Source: Devosia ureilytica
Lineage (GTDB): Bacteria > Pseudomonadota > Alphaproteobacteria > Rhizobiales > Devosiaceae
Direction of reading: 5' to 3'
DNA length: 64,000 nt
NCBI RefSeq assembly: GCF_024273195.1
Contig: NZ_JAMZCU010000003.1
Coordinates: 520,807-584,806, forward strand
Positions 52,750-61,611 of the stretch are shown here, piece by piece. Every line of letters starts with the position of its first letter. Position 1 is the stretch's first letter. The notes under the pieces were generated by a model. It saw only the letters and a program-made list of their open reading frames with translations, ran no database searches and had not been told where the DNA came from. Both the position numbers and the translations under genes were made by a program.

Positions 52750-53679
52750 TCAATTCGAGGGCAAGAACGGCTTGCCTAGGCAGGCCGGAGCATTGGTGGA
52801 CGCATCGCGGCGCAGGGATATCAGCACCAGTACCGCAATCGTGGCAAGATAGGGCATGGCCGCCCAGAGCTCGGCCGGAATGACCGAGAGCGGCCCGCCA
52901 CTGGCCTTGGCATAGAGTTCCATGGTCATAACGAGACCAAAGAGATAGGCGCCCGCAAGCAGGCGGAACGGTTTCCACGAAGCAAACACCACCAGCGCCA
53001 CCGCGATCCAGCCGCGGCCCGCCGTCATGCGCTCGGCCCATTGCGGGGTCAGCAGCAGCGGGAAACACGCCCCGGCAATACCAGCCATGGCGCCACCGAA
53101 CATCACCGCCATATAGCGCACGCCCACCACCGAGTAGCCGATGGAATGGGCCGAAAGGTCGTTCTCGCCCACGGCGCGCAGGATGAGACCCGCTCGTGTC
53201 TTCTTGAGGAACCACCAGACAGAAAAAACCAGCGCAAAGGAAAAATACACCAGTGCCGAATAGCCGAACAGCACCCGCCAGATGGGATGAGCTGCCAGTT
53301 CGCTCGGGAACAACGGCCCAAGTAGCGTTACCGGGCGCGCCGAATAGCCCTGCCCGGCAAGCGCCGAGAAGCCGGTGCCGAAAATAGTCAGGGCCAGGCC
53401 GGTCGCCGTCTGGTTGGCGGAAAGGCTCAGCGTCAGGAAGCCGAAAATCAGAGACGTCGCCACCCCCGCAGCTGCGGCGACCAAAATGGCCAGATAGTGA
53501 TTGCCGGTAGTGAACAGCACGACAAAGGCGGCAATGGCGCCGACCAGCATCATGCCCTCCACACCCAGATTGAGCACGCCGGACTTTTCAACGATCAGCT
53601 CGCCCATGGCGGCGATCAGGATTGGCGTGGAGGCGCCAACCACGGTGACGAGAATGGCGATGGCGAGTTCGAGCGTCAT
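52750..53679 (-). CDS. BMP-type ABC transporter permease
   Basis: A 309-residue inner-membrane permease with about eight spans, of the BPD_transp_2 type. ATPILIAAMGELIVEKSGVL and NLGVEGMMLVGAIAAFVVLF mark the N-terminus, and GENDLSAHSIGYSVVGVRYM holds the cytoplasmic loop that meets the ATPase. Its start overlaps the stop of the other permease gene by four bases. It is the second membrane subunit of the purine or nucleoside importer. Confidence 0.88.
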   Translation of the reverse strand: MTLELAIAILVTVVGASTPILIAAMGELIVEKSGVLNLGVEGMMLVGAIAAFVVLFTTGNHYLAILVAAAAGVATSLIFGFLTLSLSANQTATGLALTIFGTGFSALAGQGYSARPVTLLGPLFPSELAAHPIWRVLFGYSALVYFSFALVFSVWWFLKKTRAGLILRAVGENDLSAHSIGYSVVGVRYMAVMFGGAMAGIAGACFPLLLTPQWAERMTAGRGWIAVALVVFASWKPFRLLAGAYLFGLVMTMELYAKASGGPLSVIPAELWAAMPYLATIAVLVLISLRRDASTNAPACLGKPFLPSN

Positions 53680-54758
53680 GCGCGCGCCTCCCCCTGCGGC
53701 GCCACTCGCTTGAGGCGGTAGCGCACCAGAATGTCTCCGGCCAACAGGAAAAACAGCATCATGGCCTGGAAGACACCCGTGGCCGAACTCGATAGTCCGA
53801 TGGTTGTCTGTGCCACCTCGCCACCCACGAAGGTGATGGCCATGACAATGCCGGCAAAGATCACGCCCAGCGGATTGAGCCGGCCAAGGAAGGCCACGAT
53901 GATGGCGGTGAAACCGTAATTGGTCGGGAAACCCGGCACCATGCGCTGAAAAGGCCCGGCCACTTCCAGCATGCCGGCAAGACCCGCCAGAGCGCCACTG
54001 ACCAGCAGTGCCAGCCAGATGGTCTTGTTCTCGGAAAACCCGCCATATCGTGCCGCATGGGGCGCCGCGCCGACCACCCGCATCTGATAACCGAACACCG
54101 AACGGGACATGATGAACCAGGCGACGAGCGCCACGATCACGGCTATGGGCACGCCCGCATGGACAATGGTCCCCGGCAGGATATTGGGCAGCAGCGCCTC
54201 GCTGGCAAAGCGCCGCGTCTGGGGAAAGCCCATGCCCATCGGGTCCTTCCAGGGGGCGCGGACCAGATAATAGATCAGTTGCACCGAGGCATAGGTCAGC
54301 ATCAGCGAGGTCAGTATTTCATTGACGTTGAGCCGCGTGCGCAGCAGTGCAGGGATCGCCGCATAGGCAGCGCCGCCGGCCACACCGGCCAGCATCATCA
54401 CCGGCAGGGTCCACCAGCCGCCCATGCCGTGGGTCGCCAGCGCCACCCAGGTGGCGGCGAGTCCTCCCATGATGTATTGGCCTTCGGCCCCGATGTTCCA
54501 GACATTGGCGCGATAGGCGATGGACAGCCCAACCCCGACAATGATCAGCGGCGCCGCCTTCACCCCAAGGTCCTGCCATTTGAACGCATTGGTTAGCGGC
54601 GTCAGGAAAATTTCCCGTACTGCACCCACGCCGTCATAGCCAATGGCCGAAAAAATGATGGCGCCCACGATCATGGTCAGCACGACCGCCGCAACCGGCG
54701 TCGCATAGAGCATGACCTTTGAGGGCTCACGGCGCTTTTCGAGACGGAACTGCATCAT
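53676..54758 (-). CDS. BMP-type ABC transporter permease
   Basis: A 360-residue permease with a cytoplasmic N-terminus (MQFRLEKRREPSKVMLYATP) and about eight membrane spans. The characteristic block GLSIAYRANVWNIGAEGQYI follows the second span, and the coupling loop is VVGAAPHAARYGGFSENKTI. The start ATG at 54758 overlaps the ATPase stop as ATGA; a second ATG is directly behind it. It pairs with the permease downstream to make the membrane channel. Confidence 0.88.
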   Translation of the reverse strand: MMQFRLEKRREPSKVMLYATPVAAVVLTMIVGAIIFSAIGYDGVGAVREIFLTPLTNAFKWQDLGVKAAPLIIVGVGLSIAYRANVWNIGAEGQYIMGGLAATWVALATHGMGGWWTLPVMMLAGVAGGAAYAAIPALLRTRLNVNEILTSLMLTYASVQLIYYLVRAPWKDPMGMGFPQTRRFASEALLPNILPGTIVHAGVPIAVIVALVAWFIMSRSVFGYQMRVVGAAPHAARYGGFSENKTIWLALLVSGALAGLAGMLEVAGPFQRMVPGFPTNYGFTAIIVAFLGRLNPLGVIFAGIVMAITFVGGEVAQTTIGLSSSATGVFQAMMLFFLLAGDILVRYRLKRVAPQGEARA

Positions 54759-56272
54759 GCCGCGGCCTCGGTGCCATGAACGCCGCCCATCAAGAGACCG
54801 ATTTCATCCACGCTGAACGCCGAAACCGGCCGCGCTGCACTCAATTGCCCCATGTTGATTACCGCCAAAGTGTCGCTGAGGGCCCGCAATTCATCGAGAT
54901 CCTGGCTGATGACAACAATGGCCGAGCCTGCCGCCGCCAGATCGACCAGCGCCTGGTGAATCGCCGCCGCGGCTCCCGCATCCACGCCCCAGGTTGGCTG
55001 GCTGACCACCAGAACCGAAGGCTTTTGCAGGATTTCGCGTCCCATGATGTATTTCTGTAGGTTACCGCCGGACAAGGACCCTGCCGTCGAGGCGGGGCCA
55101 AGTGCCTTGACTGCAAAGTCAGCAATCACTTTGCCGGTATAGGTCCTGGCGGCCCCCGAATTGATCAGTCCCAGCACCACCATGCCGAGCCGGTCGCGCG
55201 CTGTCAGCACGGAATTATCGGCCAGCGAAAAGTCACCCACTGCCGCGTGGCCATTGCGTTCCTCGGGCACGGCGCACAATCCGTGCCGGCGGCGCTCAGT
55301 GGTGTCCATCAGCCCGATGCCGAGGCCATCAATGGTGATGGCATCGCGTTCCTCGCCCCGGATTTCGCCCGAAAGCGCATCGAGTAGAGCGTTCTGTCCG
55401 TTGCCGGCCACCCCGGCTATCCCGAGGATTTCGCCGGCGTGAACAGTGAACGTCACGCCATCGACGGGCACGTCGAAATGTCCAGTTTTCTTGGTGCGCA
55501 GCCGGTTCACCACCAGCTTAGGCTCGCCGAAGGTCCGTCCCTCGGGCTTGATAATATCCTTCAAGCCGGTGCCGATCATCTTTTCGGCCATGGAGCGGCT
55601 GGTCTCCTGCTTGGGATCGCATGTGTCGACCAGCTTGCCGCCGCGCAGGATCGTCGCGGTGTCGCACAGCGCCTTGATCTCATGCAGTTTGTGGGAAATG
55701 TAGAGGATCGAACAGCCTTCCGCGGCCAGCTTGCGCAGCACGGTGAAGAGCTGGTCCACCTCCTGCGGCGTCAGCACGGAGGTCGGCTCATCCATGATCA
55801 GCAATTGCGGGTCGAGCAGCAGGGCACGCACGATTTCGATGCGCTGTCTCTCGCCAACAGAAAGTGTTGCCACGGTGCGGTGCGGATCGAGCAGCAGGCC
55901 ATAGGTCTGCATCACCGCACGGATGCGCTGTTCCAGCTCTCGCGAGGGGATTTTCGCATCCATGCCCAGGGCGATATTTTCAAGCACGGTCAGCGCTTCG
56001 AACAGCGAAAAATGCTGGAAAACCATGCCGATGCCCAGCTTGCGGGCAGCCTTGGGATTGGGCACCACGACCGGCACGCCGTTCCAGCGGATTTCGCCGG
56101 CATCGGGCGCCATAATGCCATAGATCATTTTGACGAGGGTGGATTTGCCGGCGCCGTTTTCACCCAGAAGCGCGTGGATTTCGCCCGGCTTGACGGCGAA
56201 CGACACCTGATCATTGGCGAGAACGCCAGGAAATTGCTTGGTGATGCCGCTCAACTCGAGCCGATTGGGCAT
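54755..56272 (-). CDS. BMP-type ABC transporter ATP-binding protein, duplicated domain
   Basis: A 505-residue ATPase with two ABC domains in one chain, as in nucleoside and sugar importers. First domain: Walker A GENGAGKSTLVK, signature LSVGERQRIEIVRALLLDPQ. Second domain: a degenerate Walker A, GVAGNGQNALLDAL, and signature LSGGNLQKYIMGREIL. The start MPNRLELSGITKQFPGV at 56272 begins one base after the xdhC stop. A longer frame overlaps xdhC and is not used. Confidence 0.9.
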   Translation of the reverse strand: MPNRLELSGITKQFPGVLANDQVSFAVKPGEIHALLGENGAGKSTLVKMIYGIMAPDAGEIRWNGVPVVVPNPKAARKLGIGMVFQHFSLFEALTVLENIALGMDAKIPSRELEQRIRAVMQTYGLLLDPHRTVATLSVGERQRIEIVRALLLDPQLLIMDEPTSVLTPQEVDQLFTVLRKLAAEGCSILYISHKLHEIKALCDTATILRGGKLVDTCDPKQETSRSMAEKMIGTGLKDIIKPEGRTFGEPKLVVNRLRTKKTGHFDVPVDGVTFTVHAGEILGIAGVAGNGQNALLDALSGEIRGEERDAITIDGLGIGLMDTTERRRHGLCAVPEERNGHAAVGDFSLADNSVLTARDRLGMVVLGLINSGAARTYTGKVIADFAVKALGPASTAGSLSGGNLQKYIMGREILQKPSVLVVSQPTWGVDAGAAAAIHQALVDLAAAGSAIVVISQDLDELRALSDTLAVINMGQLSAARPVSAFSVDEIGLLMGGVHGTEAAA

Positions 56273-56273
56273 A

Positions 56274-57134
56274 TCAGAATCCACTCGCCACCCCCTCGTT
56301 GCTGGGGGTGGACACATGCCCGATCAAAACTTCCCGTTTCCCAATCTGGACCATAATTTCGGCCGCCGCCAGTGCCGCGATAACCGAAGGTCGTTTATCC
56401 CCAAGCCCTTGCGCGCCAATAGGTAATACCAATCGCTCGAGCGCCGAAGGATCGCCGCCCTGCTCCAGATACCAACTGGCAAACTTGGCCCGCTTGGTCC
56501 GCGACCCGACCATGCCGACATAGGGGCTATCGGCGCGGGCAAGTGCTTCATTTGCAATGAGAAAATCGAGCGCATGATCATGGGTCAGAATGACGAAGGC
56601 GCTGCCCATGGGTGCTGCACGCACCACGGCCTCGGGCATGGCGACCCGGCGGTTGGGAATACCGGGCGCCAGGCTATCGAGTTCCTCCTGCCTTGTGTCG
56701 ATCACTTCGAGCTTGACCGGGAGCAGTGACAGGATCTGCGCCAGCACTCGGCCCACATGGCCAGCTCCAAAAATGTAGACATTACAGGCACTTGCGTCAT
56801 CATGGGCGATCCGGGCGGCCAGTTCGGAGCGCAACTTCACATCTGCATAGCGCAAGCTGACCTTGACCCTGCCTCCGCAGCATTGCCCGATTTCCGGCCC
56901 CAGCGGCACATCCATGGCGGCCTCGGCGCGGCCCTCCGAAATCAGTCGGCGCGCATGATCGATGACCATATATTCGAGCGCACCGCCACCGATGGTGCCC
57001 AGGATGGCGTCCAGGCTGACCAACATGAACGTGCCTTCGGCCCTCGGGGAGGAGCCCCGCACCGAAGTCAATTCGCACGCAATCGCGTCGGGATTGGTCG
57101 CGAAAAAGGCTTCGAGCGCGGCGTGTGAGGTCAT
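56274..57134 (-). CDS. xdhC: Xanthine dehydrogenase accessory protein XdhC
   Basis: Binds molybdenum cofactor, helps add its terminal sulfido ligand and inserts it into XdhB. The 286-residue protein has the XdhC/CoxI patterns: ELTSVRGSSPRAEGTFMLVS, GTIGGGALEYMVIDHARRLI, GPEIGQCCGGRVKVSL (conserved Cys pair) and the Rossmann-like VYIFGAGHVGRVLAQIL. One base separates its stop codon from the transporter ATPase start, and one base separates the xdhB stop codon from its own start, so the three are tightly linked. Confidence 0.93.
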   Translation of the reverse strand: MTSHAALEAFFATNPDAIACELTSVRGSSPRAEGTFMLVSLDAILGTIGGGALEYMVIDHARRLISEGRAEAAMDVPLGPEIGQCCGGRVKVSLRYADVKLRSELAARIAHDDASACNVYIFGAGHVGRVLAQILSLLPVKLEVIDTRQEELDSLAPGIPNRRVAMPEAVVRAAPMGSAFVILTHDHALDFLIANEALARADSPYVGMVGSRTKRAKFASWYLEQGGDPSALERLVLPIGAQGLGDKRPSVIAALAAAEIMVQIGKREVLIGHVSTPSNEGVASGF

Positions 57135-57135
57135 G

Positions 57136-59466
57136 TCAGGAGCCCCGCGCCCTCTTCATCCGCTCGACCCCCATCAGCACCCGCTCGGGGGTGACGGGTG
57201 TGTCGAGCTGCGGGGCCAATTTGTAATCGCCGACGCTTGCCACCGCCATGCCCAAGGCCTCGACGACGCTCATGGCCAGCATGAAGGGCGGTTCACCCAC
57301 TGCCTTGGAGCGGCCGATGGTGGGCTCGCGGTTTTCCGACCATTCGGCCAGTTGCACATTGAAGATCGGCGGCACGTCGGAGGCCAGCGGGATCTTGTAG
57401 GTGGAGGGCGCATGCGTTCGCAATTGACCCTTGTCGTCCCAAACCAGTTCCTCGGTGGTGAGCCACCCCATGCCCTGGATGAAGCCCCCCTCGATCTGAC
57501 CGATATCGACCGCCGGGTTCAGCGACTTGCCCACGTCGTGCAGGATATCGACGCGATCAACCACGTACTCGCCGGTGAGCGTGTCCACCGTCACTTCGCT
57601 GACCGAGGCACCATAGGCGAAATAGTAGAACGGATGGCCGCGGCCCGTGGCGCGATCCCAATGGATTTTCGGGGTCTTGTAGAAGCCCGCCGCGGAGAGT
57701 TGGACCCGGTTCAGATAGGCCGACGCCGCCAGTTCGGCAAACGTCACGAATGTGTCGCCGGCCTTGATGCCCCCCTCTACCCATTCCACCGCAGCCTCGT
57801 CGCATTGGTAGAGCTGGGCGGCATGCACGGTCAGCCGCGCCTTGATCTGGGCGCAGGCATTATAGGCCGCCATGCCGTTGAGATCGGAGCCGGACGATGC
57901 TGCCGTGGCGGAAGTGTTGGGCACCTTGCCAGTTGAGGTTGCCATGATCTTGATGCTGTCGAGATTGACCCCGAAGGCATCGGCCACCACCTGCGCCACC
58001 TTGATATAGAGCCCCTGCCCCATCTCGGTGCCGCCATGCGAGAGGTGGATCGAGCCATCCTTATAGACGTGCACCAGTGCGCCGGCCTGATTGTACCAGG
58101 TGGCGGTAAAGGAGATGCCGAACTTGACCGGGGTGAGCGCAATGCCCTTTTTCAGCACGTTGTTGGAGCGGTTGAAATCGAGCACCGCCTGCCGCCGCGC
58201 CTGATAGTCCGAGGAGGCTTCCAGTTCCTCAACGACGCGATGGACGATGTTGTCCTCAACCGTCTGGTGGTAGGGCGTCACATTGTCGGTGTCGGTGCCG
58301 TAGAAATTGGCCTTGCGGATGTCGAGGGGGTCCTTGCCCAGCGCATAGGCGATGTCCTCAACCCAGCGCTCCGCCGCAATCATCCCCTGCGGTCCGCCGA
58401 AACCGCGGAAAGCGGTGTTGGAAACGGTATTGGTATAGAGCGGCTCGGATCGCGCCCGCACCGCCGGATACCAATAGGCATTGTCGCAGTGGAACAGCGC
58501 CCTGTCGGAAACCGGGCCGGTGAGGTCCGACGAGAAGCCGCCGCGCGTGCCATAAACAGCGTCCACCGCGAGAATTTTGCCGGTGTCGTCATAGCCGACA
58601 TCATAGTCCACCACGAAATCGTGGCGCTTGCCGGTGGCGCTCATGTCATCGTCGCGATCAGGGCGGATCTTGCAGGCGCGGTTCCATTTCTTGGCGGCCA
58701 GCGCAGCGACGGCGGCGAAGAGGTTGCCCTGCGTTTCCTTGCCGCCAAAGCCACCACCCATGCGGCGAACGGTGACGGTCACCGCATTGTGGCGGATGGC
58801 CAGCACCTGCGCGACCATCAACTGCACCTCGCTCGGATGCTGGGTCGAGGAATAGACGGTGACGTCCTCATCCTCGCCGGGCACCGCAAAGGCAATTTGC
58901 CCTTCGAGATAAAAATGATCCTGCCCGCCAATGGTGATGGCGCCTTTGGCGCGCCGCGGCGCAGCTGCAAGCCCGGTCTCGACGTCCCCGCGCTCGAGCT
59001 TGAGCGGTTCAGTGACCAGCTTGCCGCCTGCCGCCTGGGCAGCGCGGACATCGGGGATATGCGGCAGATCGTGATATTCGACTTTGACCAGATGCGCGGC
59101 ACGCCGGGCGGCGTCCCGTGTCTCGGCAATCACCGCAAACATCGGCTGGCCCCAGAACTGCACCCTGCCTTCGGCAAAGATCGGCTCGTCATGCTTGTGG
59201 CTGGGAGAGACGTCGTTCTCGCCCGGAATATCCTCAGCCGTCAGCACCCCGATGACGCCCGGCGCGGCACGCACCGCATCGAGATCGATAGAGATGATCT
59301 CCGCATGCGGCTTGGTCGAGAGCCCCAGATAGGCGTGCATCGTGCCGACCGGCTCGACCATGTCGTCGATATATTCAGCGGTGCCGGTCACATGCTTGGG
59401 GCCACTGTCGTGGCGGGTGGGTGCATGGAGCGTGGCGAGCGAAATGTCAGTCTGCTTGTTCATCAC
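57136..59466 (-). CDS. xdhB: Xanthine dehydrogenase molybdopterin-binding subunit
   Basis: Large subunit holding the molybdenum cofactor, where hypoxanthine and xanthine are hydroxylated to urate. The 776-residue protein has GTAEYIDDMVEPVGTMHAYL at the start, the cofactor loop RRMGGGFGGKETQGNLFAA, and SHGGTEMGQGLYIKVAQVVA. VGEPPFMLAMSVVEALG carries the catalytic Glu of the family. The start overlaps the xdhA stop as ATGA. Length is normal for the split two-subunit bacterial form. Confidence 0.95.
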   Translation of the reverse strand: MMNKQTDISLATLHAPTRHDSGPKHVTGTAEYIDDMVEPVGTMHAYLGLSTKPHAEIISIDLDAVRAAPGVIGVLTAEDIPGENDVSPSHKHDEPIFAEGRVQFWGQPMFAVIAETRDAARRAAHLVKVEYHDLPHIPDVRAAQAAGGKLVTEPLKLERGDVETGLAAAPRRAKGAITIGGQDHFYLEGQIAFAVPGEDEDVTVYSSTQHPSEVQLMVAQVLAIRHNAVTVTVRRMGGGFGGKETQGNLFAAVAALAAKKWNRACKIRPDRDDDMSATGKRHDFVVDYDVGYDDTGKILAVDAVYGTRGGFSSDLTGPVSDRALFHCDNAYWYPAVRARSEPLYTNTVSNTAFRGFGGPQGMIAAERWVEDIAYALGKDPLDIRKANFYGTDTDNVTPYHQTVEDNIVHRVVEELEASSDYQARRQAVLDFNRSNNVLKKGIALTPVKFGISFTATWYNQAGALVHVYKDGSIHLSHGGTEMGQGLYIKVAQVVADAFGVNLDSIKIMATSTGKVPNTSATAASSGSDLNGMAAYNACAQIKARLTVHAAQLYQCDEAAVEWVEGGIKAGDTFVTFAELAASAYLNRVQLSAAGFYKTPKIHWDRATGRGHPFYYFAYGASVSEVTVDTLTGEYVVDRVDILHDVGKSLNPAVDIGQIEGGFIQGMGWLTTEELVWDDKGQLRTHAPSTYKIPLASDVPPIFNVQLAEWSENREPTIGRSKAVGEPPFMLAMSVVEALGMAVASVGDYKLAPQLDTPVTPERVLMGVERMKRARGS

Positions 59467-60929
59467 GCCACCGCCCGCTTGAGGCGCGCACCTTCGCCCT
59501 GGCTTTCGAGGAAGAACCGCTTGAGCAGGTTCTGGGCGGCCAACAACCGGTATTGGGCCGAAGCACGCATATCGCTGATCGGCTGGAAGTCCTCGGCAAA
59601 CGCCGGAATTGCGGCCTCGATGGTTTCCATGGTCCAGGGCTTACCCAAGAGAGCTGCCTCGACCGCCTTGGCGCGCTTGGGCGTTGCCGCCATGCCGCCA
59701 AAGGCGATGCGCGCCATGCCCACGGTACCGGCGTGGTTGATGAACACCCGGAAGGCGCCGCAGAGCGCCGAGATATCTTCTTCGCGCCGCTTGGAAATCT
59801 TGTAGGCGGCAAAGGTCTCGCCCGCCGGAAGCAGGGGCAGGGTGACGCTTTCGACGAATTCGCCCGGCTGCCGATCCTGCTTGCCATAGGCGATGAAATA
59901 ATCCTCGAGCTTGATTTCGCGGCGATGCTCGCCCCGGCGCAGATGCAGCTTGGCGCCCAGCGCGATGAAAGGCGGCGGCGTGTCGCCGATGGGGGAGCCA
60001 TTGGCGATATTGCCACCGATGGTGCCCATGTTGCGGATCTGCTCGCCGGCAATGCGATCCCAGAGTTCACCAAGCTGCGGGAAGTTCGCCTCTATGACGG
60101 ACGTCGCCTCGGAATAGGACACCCCGGCATAAAACCGCACTTCGCTGGCATTTTCGGCGATGCGCTTCAGCTCCTGCAAATGGCCGATGAAGATCACCGG
60201 GCCGATATTGCGCATGAACTTGGTGACCCAGAGCCCCACATCCGTCGACCCGGCCACGATCCGCGCTTCCGGGTTGGCTTCGTAGACCGCCGCAAAATCA
60301 TCGAGCGAAGCGGGGATGATGATCCGCTTGTCGCCCGCACCAATCTCGACCCGGCGGCCATCGTGCAAGGCCTTGATCTTCTCCTTGACCGCAATGCGCT
60401 CAGCCCAGAGCGGATCGCCCTGCGGCTGGCCATGGCTCGATATCGCCTGCGCCGCGCGGATGATCGGTGCATAGCCGGTGCAGCGGCAAAGATTACCCTG
60501 CAAGGCCTTTTCAATGGCAGACCGCGAGGGGTCAGGATTGCGCATCCAGAGGCCATAAAGGCTCATGACGAAACCGGGCGTGCAAAAGCCGCATTGCGAA
60601 CCATGGTGATCGACCATGGCCTGCTGCACCGGATGGAGATTGCCATTCTCGCCGCGCAGATGCTCGACGGTAACCACATGGGTGCCGTGCAGACTGCCCA
60701 CGAAACGGATGCAGGCGGTGACCGAGTCGTAGATGATCTCGTCATCCATCATCCGCCCGACCAGGACCGTACAGGCCCCGCAATCGCCCTCGGCGCAACC
60801 TTCCTTGGAGCCGCGCAGGCGCCGTTCGAGCCGCAGCCAGTCGAGCAAGGTCAGATCGGGCGCTACATCGGTGAGGATGATCTCTTCGCCGTTGAGCAGG
60901 AAGCGGATGGCGTTGGTTGTTTCGATCAT
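59463..60929 (-). CDS. xdhA: Xanthine dehydrogenase small subunit (2Fe-2S and FAD)
   Basis: Passes electrons from the molybdenum site through two [2Fe-2S] clusters to FAD and NAD+. The 488-residue protein has the plant-type cluster ligands GCAEGDCGACTVLVG, the second cluster HGSQCGFCTPGFVMS and LQGNLCRCTGYAPI, and the FAD domain with ARIVAGSTDVGLWVTKFMRN and NMGTIGGNIANGSPIGDTPP. The start at 60929 is the first ATG of a normal N-terminus. A RIME-like repeat separates it from uraH upstream. Confidence 0.95.
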   Translation of the reverse strand: MIETTNAIRFLLNGEEIILTDVAPDLTLLDWLRLERRLRGSKEGCAEGDCGACTVLVGRMMDDEIIYDSVTACIRFVGSLHGTHVVTVEHLRGENGNLHPVQQAMVDHHGSQCGFCTPGFVMSLYGLWMRNPDPSRSAIEKALQGNLCRCTGYAPIIRAAQAISSHGQPQGDPLWAERIAVKEKIKALHDGRRVEIGAGDKRIIIPASLDDFAAVYEANPEARIVAGSTDVGLWVTKFMRNIGPVIFIGHLQELKRIAENASEVRFYAGVSYSEATSVIEANFPQLGELWDRIAGEQIRNMGTIGGNIANGSPIGDTPPPFIALGAKLHLRRGEHRREIKLEDYFIAYGKQDRQPGEFVESVTLPLLPAGETFAAYKISKRREEDISALCGAFRVFINHAGTVGMARIAFGGMAATPKRAKAVEAALLGKPWTMETIEAAIPAFAEDFQPISDMRASAQYRLLAAQNLLKRFFLESQGEGARLKRAVA

Positions 60930-60944
60930 TTCAGAGACCCCTCA

Positions 60945-61076
60945 CCCTGACCCTCTCCCCAAAGGGGCGAGGGGACGCAGGAGCCGAAACGCTGGAGACT
61001 GTTGTGACGCCGAAGCTGCACCCATCGCCCCCTCGCCCCCTTGGGGAGAGGGATGGGGTGAGGGGTCCGCGAGCAA
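60945..61076. repeat. RIME-like repeat, family B variant
   Basis: Two facing arms: CCCCTCACCCTGACCCTCTC with CCCAAAGGGGCGAGGGG, and CCCCTCGCCCCCTTGGGGAG with AGGGATGGGGTGAGGGG. The arms are near-perfect inverted repeats of each other across a 55-base centre. It lies between uraH and xdhA. Confidence 0.75.
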
Positions 61077-61092
61077 ACACCGCCGTCATGCC

Positions 61093-61443
61093 TCAACTCC
61101 CCCGATAGGTCGAATAGGCGAAGGGGCTGACCAGGAGAGGCACGTGATAATGCCGGTCTTCGGAGATAGTGAAACGAATGGGCACGACATCCAGAAACGG
61201 CGTTTCGGGCCCGGCGCCGATGCGCTCGAAATACTGCCCGACGTGAAAGCGGATTTCATATTCGCCGTGCTGGAACTCGTCGCTCAGCAGCGGCTGGTCC
61301 ACCCGTCCATCTTCATTGGTGTAGCTGTCCACAAGGTGATGGGTGTGATCACCATGCACATAGTGCAGCTCCAGCCGCATGCCGCGCGCCGGCTTGCCCT
61401 GCATGGTGTCGAGTACGTGCGTGGTGAGGGCTCCGCCGGCCAT
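61093..61443 (-). CDS. uraH: 5-hydroxyisourate hydrolase
   Basis: Hydrolyses 5-hydroxyisourate, the product of urate oxidation, to OHCU. The 116-residue transthyretin-like protein has the signatures LTTHVLDTMQGKPARGMRLE at the N-terminus and HYHVPLLVSPFAYSTYRGS at the end, including the C-terminal YRGS tetrapeptide of the family. The start at 61443 has GGGAG about 9 bases upstream; a longer frame to 61527 is unsupported. First gene of the leftward purine operon and divergent from the LysR gene. Confidence 0.94.
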   Translation of the reverse strand: MAGGALTTHVLDTMQGKPARGMRLELHYVHGDHTHHLVDSYTNEDGRVDQPLLSDEFQHGEYEIRFHVGQYFERIGAGPETPFLDVVPIRFTISEDRHYHVPLLVSPFAYSTYRGS

Positions 61444-61549
61444 ATTTGCTGCTCCCTTGGCATGCCCACCCCGGAGGCAGAAGCCGGCCTCGGGCCAGCG
61501 GCATGCGCAGATAAACTCATTCCCCAAACGTCACCATAGCACGCGCGAT

Positions 61550-61577
61550 TGCTCTTGATACTCTCAAATTGGGAGCA
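61550..61577. promoter_or_regulatory. Candidate LysR operator between uraH and the LysR gene
   Basis: TGCTC (61550-61554) and GAGCA (61573-61577) form a short inverted repeat around an AT-rich core TCTCAAATTGG, in the 168-base space between the divergent starts. Position and symmetry fit LysR-type control, but the arms are short. Confidence 0.4.
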
Positions 61578-61611
61578 TTATGCTGCCGAAACGGCAACAG
61601 AGGATTGCTCC

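Noticed and set aside
58036-60950. Long plus-strand open frames (589 and 509 codons) across xdhA and xdhB
   Set aside because: They are antisense to genes with complete cluster and cofactor motifs and have no ribosome sites.
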